Source: an uncultured Fidelibacterota bacterium (lineage in GTDB: Bacteria > Fidelibacterota > UBA8477 > JABMPR01). From it: a DNA stretch of 64,000 nt. Shown piece by piece: positions 43,144-50,362 of the stretch. The position numbers were made by a program, and so were the translations under genes. The DNA lies in contig CALBFA010000072.1 of assembly GCA_937888365.1 (NCBI GenBank), positions 1-64,000 on the forward strand, read 5' to 3'. A model generated the notes under the pieces. It was given only the letters and a program-made list of their open reading frames with translations, did not search any database and was not told where the DNA came from. Within the stretch, counting starts at the first letter, position 1; the number at the start of each line of letters is the position of its first letter.

Positions 43144-44107
43144 CAATAATATCTTGGATCCTAAAGATTAATTTTTCCAATCCTATTTTAGCATGTGAGC
43201 TAATGGCAAATAGTTCGGCACCTTCGTCAAGTTCAATGTTGGGGACGTCCTGAAACGAATCTGTTTTCGTGATGGCTACAATGCGTTTCCGCTTCAATAG
43301 TGACGCTTCATGTTTGTCAATTTCATGAAGTAAAGCTTTGTACGAAGCCGTTGGATCTTCGTCGTTTCCGTCAATAAGGAATAGCAAAACAGAACACCTT
43401 TCAACATGTCGTAAGAATTGATGTCCTAAGCCTTTACCTTCGTGGGCTCCTTCGATTAAGCCTGGAATATCCGCCATGACAAATGACCGAAAGGGTCCCG
43501 ACTTGACAATGCCAAGATTGGGTGTCAAGGTCGTAAAAGGATAGTCTGCGATTTCTGGTTTAGCTCTGGAAACGACAGAAAGTAAGGTGGATTTTCCTGC
43601 ATTGGGAAAGCCTACTAATCCAACGTCTGCAAGGACTTTAAGCTCGAGGTCGATATCAAAGGCTTCGCCTGGTTTTCCTTCTTCAATGCGTCGTGGAGCT
43701 TGATTGGTAGGTGATTTGAATCGCGCATTTCCGCGCCCTCCGCGCCCGCCTTTTGCAACGATAATGCTTTCGCCATCGAGCTGTAAATCAGCAATAATAT
43801 CGCCGGTTTCGCGGTTTTTAATAATGGTTCCAACTGGCACGAGTATTTCGATATCTTTACCACTTTTCCCATGCCGATTTCCACCTTCACCATGATTACC
43901 TCTATCTGCCTTGTAGGATTTATGATACTGCAAATCCTGCAAAGTATGTAGCTGTGCATCGGCTTTAATCATAACGCTTGCGCCGCGACCTCCATCACCA
44001 CCAGAAGGACCGCCTTTAGAAATAAATTTTTCACGGTGAAAAGCTAAGCAACCACTGCCGCCATTTCCAGCTTCAACTCTAATTTTTACATAGTCTATAA
44101 ACTTCAT
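43136..44107 (-). CDS. obgE: GTPase ObgE/CgtA
   Basis: Obg is an essential GTPase linked to 50S assembly and stress control. The N-terminal Obg fold is rich in glycine (RVEAGNGGSGCLAFHREKF, GGPSGGDGGRGASV), then the G-domain with VGFPNAGKSTLLSVVS, DIPGLIEGAHEGKGLGHQFL and ITKTDSF (G4). 323 aa, lacking the long C-terminal tail of some homologues. Start codon ATG 44107. Overlaps dprA by a few bases; 77 bases separate it from the preceding lipoprotein gene. Confidence 0.96.
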   Translation of the reverse strand: MKFIDYVKIRVEAGNGGSGCLAFHREKFISKGGPSGGDGGRGASVMIKADAQLHTLQDLQYHKSYKADRGNHGEGGNRHGKSGKDIEILVPVGTIIKNRETGDIIADLQLDGESIIVAKGGRGGRGNARFKSPTNQAPRRIEEGKPGEAFDIDLELKVLADVGLVGFPNAGKSTLLSVVSRAKPEIADYPFTTLTPNLGIVKSGPFRSFVMADIPGLIEGAHEGKGLGHQFLRHVERCSVLLFLIDGNDEDPTASYKALLHEIDKHEASLLKRKRIVAITKTDSFQDVPNIELDEGAELFAISSHAKIGLEKLIFRIQDIIDE

Positions 44108-44184
44108 AATATGTTATTAATATCTCTTATACTATTAAACGCAAGCATCATTGACTTACATTTTTGTTCTTTATTTGCTGCGAT

Positions 44185-44745
44185 TTAATTATTGAGTGCT
44201 GATTGCATAGCAGGCGCTCGCAATAATAGCCAGTCCGTAAAATTATATTCATTAATCAACGCTTCATTATCTAAATCAATCTGGATATAATTATGCGCAA
44301 TTTTTGTCAGTTCAGGAAGTGGTATTTTAATGAGTATTGCGAGGCGATTGTCTTGCTTCCAGCCATCCATAATATAAGCAATACTCAAAATATTATCGAT
44401 CATTTCCGGTAGAATTTTATACATCGTAAAAATAAGTTCACCATTTTTATGATTGCCGGTGAGGGCAACATAATCCAATAATGTTTGAGAAATAACATAG
44501 GGCAATTTATTTGATAATTCCCCCATGGCAGCCTGTACACCCTCATCTAAGGATAGATTTCTCGTATATGTCGAATCGAGGACATAGTATATACTAAGGC
44601 TTGATTCAGGTGGTGTAAATATCCAATCTGGTTCTTTTTCGTTATCCATGCTTAAAAAATTGTATCGACTGCTCGTGCTGCAAGTGATAAAACTTAAAAT
44701 CACGATAATAAGTAAAAAAGGGATTTTTAATGTTGATAGTTGCAT
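44185..44745 (-). CDS. Predicted lipoprotein, LPP20-like
   Basis: The 186-aa protein has a lipoprotein signal peptide: LKIPFLLIIVILSFITC, with the cysteine as lipidation site. The mature part (DWIFTPPESSLSIYYV, then a helix EGVQAAMGELSNKLPYVI and a strand GELIFTMYKIL) resembles short LPP20-type lipoproteins seen near flagellar or envelope genes elsewhere, but I am not certain of the family. It lies 3 bases after rpiB and would be in the same transcript. Membrane-anchored role unknown. Confidence 0.6.
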   Translation of the reverse strand: MQLSTLKIPFLLIIVILSFITCSTSSRYNFLSMDNEKEPDWIFTPPESSLSIYYVLDSTYTRNLSLDEGVQAAMGELSNKLPYVISQTLLDYVALTGNHKNGELIFTMYKILPEMIDNILSIAYIMDGWKQDNRLAILIKIPLPELTKIAHNYIQIDLDNEALINEYNFTDWLLLRAPAMQSALNN

Positions 44746-44748
44746 CGT

Positions 44749-45429
44749 TTAATAGCCAAACTTGATTTCGCGGGATCTTTTTTCAATATCCATAATTTTT
44801 TCGACTCTACTTTCGTGTCGTCCTCCTTCGAAATCAGTTTTGAGGAAGATTTCAACGATTTGTTTAGCAACCGACATACCAATTATGCCTGAGCCTAAAG
44901 TCAAAATATTTGCATTATTGTGTTGTCTCGCATTGTTTGCCATGGTTGTGTCTGTACAAAGAGCGGCTCGAATATCGGTAACTTTATTCGCCGCCATGGA
45001 GCTGCCAATGCCTGCGCCATCAATGATGACACCACGCCAAGAATTGCCGCGTGATACACTCAGGGCGACTTTTTCGGCAAAATCTGGGTAATCGACTGCT
45101 TCTTCACTGTGTGTCCCAAAATCTTCAATTTCGTAGCCCAGTCCTCGAATAAACGGCTTGAGTTTTTCTTTCATAGAAAAACCACCGTGATCAGCACCTA
45201 AAGCAACAATCTTGAGACTGCGTAAATGCGCTGAAGATTTGTCTTGAGGGAAACTTGTTATCGGCTTGTCTTGAAAACCTTTCCTCACAAGAGGGATATT
45301 GAGTGCTTTGATTAAATCTTTGGCAGCAGGTGTAATAATAGAATTTTCATGAAGAAAAAGGGCTGTTTTTTTACGAGCGGCAATGCGGACAGCCGATTCA
45401 GTAATAACACGTGTTTCTCTCTTATGCAT
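44749..45429 (-). CDS. rpiB: RpiB/LacAB-type sugar-phosphate isomerase with N-terminal extension
   Basis: The C-terminal 150 residues match RpiB: IVALGADHGGFSMKEKLKPFI, YEIEDFGTHSEEAVDYPDFAEKVA, VIIDGAGIGSSMAANKV, RAALCTDTTMANNARQHNNANILTLG. RpiB interconverts ribose-5-phosphate and ribulose-5-phosphate. The usual catalytic CGTGIG cysteine is replaced: DGAGIGSS is seen. The first 70 residues (ITESAVRIAARKKTALFLHENSIITPAAKDLIKAL) form an extension that I recall from RpiB-like proteins associated with bacterial microcompartments; no microcompartment genes are present here. Substrate may differ from ribose-5-P. Confidence 0.75.
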   Translation of the reverse strand: MHKRETRVITESAVRIAARKKTALFLHENSIITPAAKDLIKALNIPLVRKGFQDKPITSFPQDKSSAHLRSLKIVALGADHGGFSMKEKLKPFIRGLGYEIEDFGTHSEEAVDYPDFAEKVALSVSRGNSWRGVIIDGAGIGSSMAANKVTDIRAALCTDTTMANNARQHNNANILTLGSGIIGMSVAKQIVEIFLKTDFEGGRHESRVEKIMDIEKRSREIKFGY

Positions 45430-45485
45430 GTGAGCACAAATTAATTTTTATCGTCCAATTAGGAAGTAATTAAAGCGACTATCTT

Positions 45486-46154
45486 TTATTGAGCATGTAT
45501 AGATTTTTCAAGTCCAAATAAATCATATGGTTTCTCACTAAATGGTTCATTAAAAAGATAGACGGTCAATGCCATGTACAGTACAAACCCTAGGACAATA
45601 AGAATTTGCCATTTTGATGTCTTTTGAATGTCTTGACGATCCTTTAATTCGCAGACTTCGCCTGGACAGTATTGAGCTTGTTCTTTATAAAATATTCGAT
45701 AAGCTTTACAGCCTAGGCAGATGCCAAAAGCCGATTCAAAGAAAAGGAAAATAAGGCAAATAAAGCAAATGATTCCGGTGATGGGGCTATATGAGTTGAC
45801 GACAACTAGCAGAATAAACATAGTGCTGGCCATTATAATTCCAATTATCCAAGCAATTTTCTTTTGCTGAGCCCCTACATATTCGGGAACCTGGTTCCGA
45901 ACAATCCATCGGCCAATAATTAATGTTGGCGAAAATCGAGGATTAATAAAAACGCGGATTAGAATATCAGTCAGAAAAAGTATAACAGCATACTTAAGAA
46001 GCAAAAAATTGCCTTGAGTCGCGGCAGCTTGTATTGATATGAACATAAGTAAAAAGAGTATGCCAGCTGCAGCTCTAATTTCACGTTCATTTAAAACGGG
46101 GATATTATATCCCTTAACATCTTCACCAAATTTAATAATATTTTTCATGTTCAT
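45486..46154 (-). CDS. DUF4395 membrane protein
   Basis: This 222-aa protein has four to five membrane spans and the family pattern: an N-terminal NEREIRAAAGILFLLMF, the INPRFSPTLIIGRWIV segment, FFESAFGICLGCKAYRI with a CxxC-like pair, and CPGEVCELKDRQD with two cysteines. Paired cysteines suggest a redox or metal role, which is not established. An AAGGAG lies upstream; either ATG 46154 or 46148 is the start. It is separate from neighbours by 56 and 132 bases. Confidence 0.75.
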   Translation of the reverse strand: MNMKNIIKFGEDVKGYNIPVLNEREIRAAAGILFLLMFISIQAAATQGNFLLLKYAVILFLTDILIRVFINPRFSPTLIIGRWIVRNQVPEYVGAQQKKIAWIIGIIMASTMFILLVVVNSYSPITGIICFICLIFLFFESAFGICLGCKAYRIFYKEQAQYCPGEVCELKDRQDIQKTSKWQILIVLGFVLYMALTVYLFNEPFSEKPYDLFGLEKSIHAQ

Positions 46155-46286
46155 CTCACTCCTTAATCAAGTGCACAGTATAGTTTTATATAGAGCCATG
46201 AAAAGTATTTTATCACCAACAACACCAATTCTATTTAAGGGAATACTTCCTAAAATTCATGTCACAGTTTTTAATATTAAATCCTT

Positions 46287-46523
46287 TTATTTGAGGGGTA
46301 GAGCTTCAAATTCTTTCTTTTTTTCAGCCATCCATTGTTTCATAGCATCAGGGTTTTCCATAAATTCCTGCATTCGTTGCATGGCTTTTAAATGTGCTTC
46401 ATCGCCAATTTTAAACATCTCCATGGCATGCTTACGGCTTTGTTCTGCAAGTTCTTCGAATGTATCTGCATGAAATGCTTCATCGCATACACCACCGAGT
46501 TGTTTACACGTCATTGTTTTCAT
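46287..46523 (-). CDS. Small DUF1059-like protein
   Basis: The 78-aa protein begins MKTMTCKQLGGVCDEAFHAD, matching the DUF1059 opening (MTC..LGG.CD) and its following helix FEELAEQSRKHAMEMF. The remainder is a helical tail (AMQRMQEFMENPDAMKQWMA). Starting at ATG 46523 with aaaggga upstream is preferred to the track ATG 46547. Function unknown. A terminator lies between the MFS gene and this gene. Confidence 0.65.
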   Translation of the reverse strand: MKTMTCKQLGGVCDEAFHADTFEELAEQSRKHAMEMFKIGDEAHLKAMQRMQEFMENPDAMKQWMAEKKKEFEALPLK

Positions 46524-46555
46524 ATGATCCCTTTCATTAAAAAACACTCTAAAAT

Positions 46556-46596
46556 AAGTATGCCTTCAAGACCAACTCGGTTTTAAAGGCATACTT
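46556..46596 (-). terminator. Rho-independent terminator after the MFS gene
   Basis: AAGTATGCCTT pairs with AAGGCATACTT, an 11-bp stem with a loop near 19 bases. On the minus strand it is followed by ATTTTAGAGTGTTTTTT, and it lies just past the MFS stop codon. T-run is broken but near. Confidence 0.6.
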
Positions 46597-46620
46597 TTAT
46601 TTAAATAAAGATATTATTTT

Positions 46621-47958
46621 TTAGCTTAAGCTTTCGTATTCAGCCGCTTCTTTGATACCTTTTTGTTCATCGACGAAATAGAATAAGATTCCACCAATGA
46701 TAAAGAGAAGTAGAACGGATCCTATTCCCCATCGTGATGCAATCATGGATATTTCGTGATGTTGCTCGGGTGTGCTGGCGAGTGGAGACAATGTCCCTTT
46801 TATCATAAGACCGACAACACCCATCAATACAGGACCAATAATGGCGGCAAATTTGCCAAGCATATTATAGAATCCATAGAACTCACCTTCTTGGCCTTTG
46901 GGTACGAGGCGTGAGAAGAATGATCGACTCAAAGCTTGAATGCCACCTTGGACAAGTCCAATAACGACGGCAAGAATGTAAAACTCGTAGGCTTCCGTCA
47001 TCATAATACCCCAGATGGTTACAAACATATAAACAATAATACCGATATAAATAGAGCCACGCACGGACCATTTTTGACCGAGTGTCCCAAAAACCCAAGC
47101 GGCTGGAAAGCCAACAAATTGCGTGATAAGCAATGCAATAATGAGCGAGTTAGAGTCGAAACCAATGGACATACCATAGTCAACTGCCATGCGGATGATG
47201 GTATCAACACCATCGATATAAAACCAATAAGCCCCCAAAAATAAAAACAATGTTTTTAAATGACGGATTTTTTTAAAGGTGCTGGTATATTGTTTAATAC
47301 CTGATTTTATAAGTGCAAATAAACTTTGTTCTGCTTCGGTTTTCTCTTCTTTAACCCAGAAAATAGTAAAGAGTGTAAAACCTCCCCACCAGAGTGCGAC
47401 GGTTAAAAAGGAATAACGTACGGCTTCACCTGCATCTGCAAGACCAAAGGTTTCGGGTGACAAGGTCATAAATACATTGAGGGCGAATAAAAGTCCACCA
47501 CCGAGATAACCCATTGAGAATCCAAGCCCCGAGACATAGTCAATGTTCTTTTCATTAGCGACGCTGGGTAAAAGGGCATCATAAAAAGTATTAGCGCCTG
47601 AAAAACCAATGACACCCACAGCATAGATGACACTAGCCATGACCCAATTCCCTTTTTCTACTAGGAATAATGACGCTGTCATCAATACACCGAGGTAGGC
47701 AAAAAATATTAACAATTTCTTCTTTGAGTTTCCTTTGTCAGCGATGGCTCCTACGACCGGTGCCATAATCGCGACAAATAAACTGGCTAATGAATTTGTC
47801 AGTCCCAATAAAGCAGTCGATTCATTGACATCTGCTCCGGCGCTCCAGTACTGTTTGAAAAATATGGGGAAAAAACCAGACATGACTGTTGTGGCAAAAG
47901 CTGAGTTTGCCCAGTCATACATGGTCCACCCATATATTTTTTTCTTATCTGCGTTCAT
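46621..47958 (-). CDS. MFS transporter, UMF1/Atg22-like family
   Basis: A 445-aa twelve-span transporter of the vacuole effluxer Atg22/UMF1 type. It starts KKIYGWTMYDWANSAFATTVMSGFFP, a distinctive family N-terminus, and includes ANTFYDALLPSVA, GYLGGGLLFALN, WAFGTLGQKW-type (WVFGTLGQKW) and VQGGIQALSRSFFSRLVPKGQEGEFYGFYN. Bacterial members are of unknown substrate, possibly amino acids or metabolites. Separate terminator follows. Confidence 0.85.
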   Translation of the reverse strand: MNADKKKIYGWTMYDWANSAFATTVMSGFFPIFFKQYWSAGADVNESTALLGLTNSLASLFVAIMAPVVGAIADKGNSKKKLLIFFAYLGVLMTASLFLVEKGNWVMASVIYAVGVIGFSGANTFYDALLPSVANEKNIDYVSGLGFSMGYLGGGLLFALNVFMTLSPETFGLADAGEAVRYSFLTVALWWGGFTLFTIFWVKEEKTEAEQSLFALIKSGIKQYTSTFKKIRHLKTLFLFLGAYWFYIDGVDTIIRMAVDYGMSIGFDSNSLIIALLITQFVGFPAAWVFGTLGQKWSVRGSIYIGIIVYMFVTIWGIMMTEAYEFYILAVVIGLVQGGIQALSRSFFSRLVPKGQEGEFYGFYNMLGKFAAIIGPVLMGVVGLMIKGTLSPLASTPEQHHEISMIASRWGIGSVLLLFIIGGILFYFVDEQKGIKEAAEYESLS

Positions 47959-48304
47959 CTCTCTCTCCTATTTGATGACTTTTGTTGACCCAATTTGTTT
48001 TTCTTGTGCGCAATATACACGCGCGAATCTACTTATCTATAAAAATAATTCTATTGGGGAAAAAGTCGGTGAGATATTGCGGAAATAAAAATTTGAAGTG
48101 GAGGAGGGTTTGGCATATAAAAAGTTCAATAATTTTCATGATACAGGCTTATTTTCATTTCCCGACCATTCGATTAAAGCTTTTTCTAATTTTTCTTTGG
48201 TGAATATGAATAAAATAAGTCCTAATAGGCCATATTTGTTTTTAGCTACTTCAATGCTTGTTCTAAGTTTATTCGCTGACGTCCATTGCTTTTTTTAAAA
48301 AGAA
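47959..48304. other. Intergenic region without a convincing gene
   Basis: 346 bases between the MFS transporter and the TPR gene. Both neighbouring genes are on the minus strand. The region holds a plus-strand ORF of 66 codons (48098-48298) with an inner ATG at 48206 that would encode a 30-residue peptide with a hydrophobic run (FLATSMLVLSLFAD) like a truncated signal peptide. No ribosome site or relative was recognised, so it is left unannotated as a gene. Confidence 0.4.
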
Positions 48305-49210
48305 TTAATTAAATTTCAATAGTTTCTTTTTAAAATTATAAATCCACCCGAGCGCGCCACCAGTTTGATGCCATATTATCCAAGCATCATTTACGTATGA
48401 GATTGCCTCATTTTCATCACCAAACCCAATATGTCGAGGCAATTCGTCTGGCATTTCTTTATTGCCTAACATATAGTCAATCACAAATACATTACTTTTG
48501 TACGCCCTCATTAATGTTTTTTCACTTTTTATTGTTTGTCCTAACTTTTTAAAGCTATACAAAGCGTTATTGTAATTCCATACGGCGGAATTCTCATCTT
48601 CACTTTTCTTTATAAAGTTTTCATATTTTCCCAAATCTGTTTTCCCTAGCAATAAAGTTGACAGCAAATATCTAATTCCTTGATTATCATTAGGGTTAAG
48701 TTCTAACATCTCTTCATAAATTTCAATTGCTTTATCGGTTTCATTTTTAGCATTTAAACAGTCCGCGAGTCCTGCTTTTGCACGCATATAAGGTCGAGTT
48801 TCAAATATTCCCCAAAAATGTCCTTTCCCTTCTTTGAATTTTTCGGCACCTATTGATTTCTCACCTGCTTCGATCGCTTTTTTAAATTGCTTTATTGCGT
48901 TATCAATATCTTTTTCAATACTCGCCAAATAATTATAAGCATCTGCGTTATTGGGATCTAATTCAAGAGCTTGTTTGACTAATTGCCTTCCTTTGGATAT
49001 CGACTGCTCGTAAGCCTCATATACTAAATCTTGTGAACGAGCTTTTTTGTCAGTTCTTTCAGGCAAATCATCTAGTTTTTTTCCAATGAATTTGTTCATG
49101 AAATCATTCATTGTATCAACAGACCTAAAATCTTGTTTATTAATTTCTTCCATTAATTTGGAAATGTCTTTTTCTACATTCATTCCCATAGTCTTTTTCT
49201 TTTTGCTCAT
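48305..49210 (-). CDS. Tetratricopeptide-repeat protein, ST7-like
   Basis: This 301-aa protein is mostly TPR-like helices: RQLVKQALELDPNNADAYNYLAS, AGLADCLNAKNETDKAIEIYEEMLELNPNDNQGIRYLL. The end PRHIGFGDENEAISYVNDAWIIWHQTGGALGWI matches a family of bacterial TPR proteins sometimes annotated ST7-like. TPR proteins are protein-binding scaffolds; the partner is unknown. It stands alone beside the repeat island. No signal peptide, so cytoplasmic. Confidence 0.7.
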   Translation of the reverse strand: MSKKKKTMGMNVEKDISKLMEEINKQDFRSVDTMNDFMNKFIGKKLDDLPERTDKKARSQDLVYEAYEQSISKGRQLVKQALELDPNNADAYNYLASIEKDIDNAIKQFKKAIEAGEKSIGAEKFKEGKGHFWGIFETRPYMRAKAGLADCLNAKNETDKAIEIYEEMLELNPNDNQGIRYLLSTLLLGKTDLGKYENFIKKSEDENSAVWNYNNALYSFKKLGQTIKSEKTLMRAYKSNVFVIDYMLGNKEMPDELPRHIGFGDENEAISYVNDAWIIWHQTGGALGWIYNFKKKLLKFN

Positions 49211-49287
49211 ACTTTCCTCTTATTTTTCTTCTTACGCATGGGACCCATTGCTTCTTTCTAGCGCTTTTTGAATTTGGAGAACCTTGT

Positions 49288-49436
49288 GAAAATGTTTCTA
49301 GCAATTATGGTTGTTTTGAGTGGTTTCAATTCGTCCCTCATTGTCCTGTCTACTGAATGACGGAATAACTTCGTTGAATTCTGATTTAAATCAAGAAATC
49401 TTTTTGGGTGTAGTGTTTTTAAAAGATTTACCACGG
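49288..49436 (-). repeat. Dispersed repeat, partner of 91-240
   Basis: The reverse complement of this stretch matches 91-240 over about 150 bases with multiple small differences, including cttttaaaaacactacaccc and gacaatgagggac. The two copies are inverted and 49 kb apart. Function unknown; recombination between them could invert the segment. Confidence 0.7.
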
Positions 49437-49449
49437 AGAACATAAAGTA

Positions 49450-49603
49450 CACGGAGAAAATTAGGATGGATTTAAGAATATCGATTAACGATTGTTGATT
49501 TTAGAGCTTGTCATTCTGAGTGGAACGAAGAATCTCATACGTCGTATTGGATTATTATTATGAGACTTTAAGAGACTCTTCTCCGCCTACTGGCTGATCA
49601 GAG
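49450..49603. repeat. 154-bp repeat, unit 1
   Basis: Begins cacggagaaaattaggatgg and ends ggctgatcagag. It differs from units 2 and 3 at only three bases by eye (cgattaacgatt/aatg, gattttag/gattgtag). A 53-bp linker separates it from unit 2. Contains cattctgagtggaacgaaga, the left arm of a stem-loop family common in environmental bacteria, and a matching right arm gagactcttctccgcc. Confidence 0.9.
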
Positions 49604-49656
49604 CGATAGGTCACTTTGTGGCTTTGTGAGAATCTTTAAAAGTATACCACCGAGAG

Positions 49657-49810
49657 CACGGAGAAAATTAGGATGGATTTAAGAATATCGATTAATGATT
49701 GTTGATTGTAGAGCTTGTCATTCTGAGTGGAACGAAGAATCTCATACGTCGTATTGGATTATTATTATGAGACTTTAAGAGACTCTTCTCCGCCTACTGG
49801 CTGATCAGAG
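49657..49810. repeat. 154-bp repeat, unit 2
   Basis: Second copy, identical to unit 3 by eye. Unlike the others its right arm continues tgacaagtgg, completing the inverted repeat with the left arm gcttgtcattctgag. A longer, different linker with the motif TTCGTGTGCCTTGGTG follows before unit 3. Confidence 0.9.
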
Positions 49811-49926
49811 TGACAAGTGGACCCAATCTTTTTGCTTTTTTTTCTTTGTGAATCTTAGCGCTTCTTCGTGTGCCTTGGTGTTAGACTTTTTTTAACCACA
49901 GAGGAAGCAGAGAATTACACAGAGTA

Positions 49927-50080
49927 CACGGAGAAAATTAGGATGGATTTAAGAATATCGATTAATGATTGTTGATTGTAGAGCTTGTCATTCTGAGTGG
50001 AACGAAGAATCTCATACGTCGTATTGGATTATTATTATGAGACTTTAAGAGACTCTTCTCCGCCTACTGGCTGATCAGAG
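49927..50080. repeat. 154-bp repeat, unit 3
   Basis: Third copy, identical by eye to unit 2 and followed by the same 53-bp linker as unit 1 (cgataggtcactttgtggct...). The unit-plus-linker block at 49450-49656 therefore recurs at 49927-50133. Confidence 0.9.
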
Positions 50081-50133
50081 CGATAGGTCACTTTGTGGCT
50101 TTGTGAGAATCTTTAAAAGTATACCACCGAGAG

Positions 50134-50188
50134 CACGGAGAATTTTTTTAGGGATTTAAGAATATCGATTAACGATTGTTGATTTTAG
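50134..50188. repeat. 154-bp repeat, partial fourth unit
   Basis: cacggagaa followed by tttttttaggg instead of aattaggatgg, then gatttaagaatatcgattaacg and gattgttgattttag as in unit 1; then the similarity stops. A truncated fourth copy. Confidence 0.75.
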
Positions 50189-50235
50189 AAAGATACGCTC
50201 ATTGCAATCATTCGTAATTAATAATTTGTAATTCT

Positions 50236-50330
50236 AAGCCAAACCCACCCCTAACCCCTCCCTAAAGGGGAATCAATTTATCGCTTTTCTTCGTGGAGCG
50301 GCGCCTGTCCTGAGCTTGTCGAAGGGTGGT
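50236..50330. repeat. Widespread intergenic motifs
   Basis: Around 50240 is CCACCCCTAACCCCTCCCTA followed by AAGGGGAATC, and at 50309-50325 is CCTGAGCTTGTCGAAGG. Both recur in intergenic DNA of many unrelated bacteria. They do not look like genes or tRNA targets. Confidence 0.6.
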
Positions 50331-50362
50331 AGAATTTTTTCCGCAAGCAAGCGTATAAACCA

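Larger units (their letters stand above)
49211..50362. other. Gene-free repeat island upstream of leuS end
   Basis: 1152 bases contain no convincing gene; all ORFs are shadows of repeats. They comprise an inverted copy of the repeat at 91-240, three 154-bp units and one partial copy, and intergenic motifs common to many genomes (CATTCTGAGTGGAACGAAGAATCTC, CACAGAG/CACGGAG, CCCCTAACCCCTCCCTAAAGGGG, CCTGAGCTTGTCGAAGG). It lies between the TPR gene start and the leuS end. Confidence 0.8.

Noticed and set aside
47983-48203. 73-aa plus-strand ORF beside the MFS gene
   Set aside because: Low-complexity composition, no ribosome site, no recognisable pattern, and it overlaps the upstream region of the MFS gene.
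49258-49452. 64-aa ORF in the repeat island
   Set aside because: It coincides with the dispersed repeat whose other copy at 91-240 is not open in the matching frame over its length; no ribosome site.
49450-50188. CRISPR-like array
   Set aside because: Units are 154 bp, contain internal hairpins, and linkers are 53 bp and 116 bp with one recurring; no cas genes are present.
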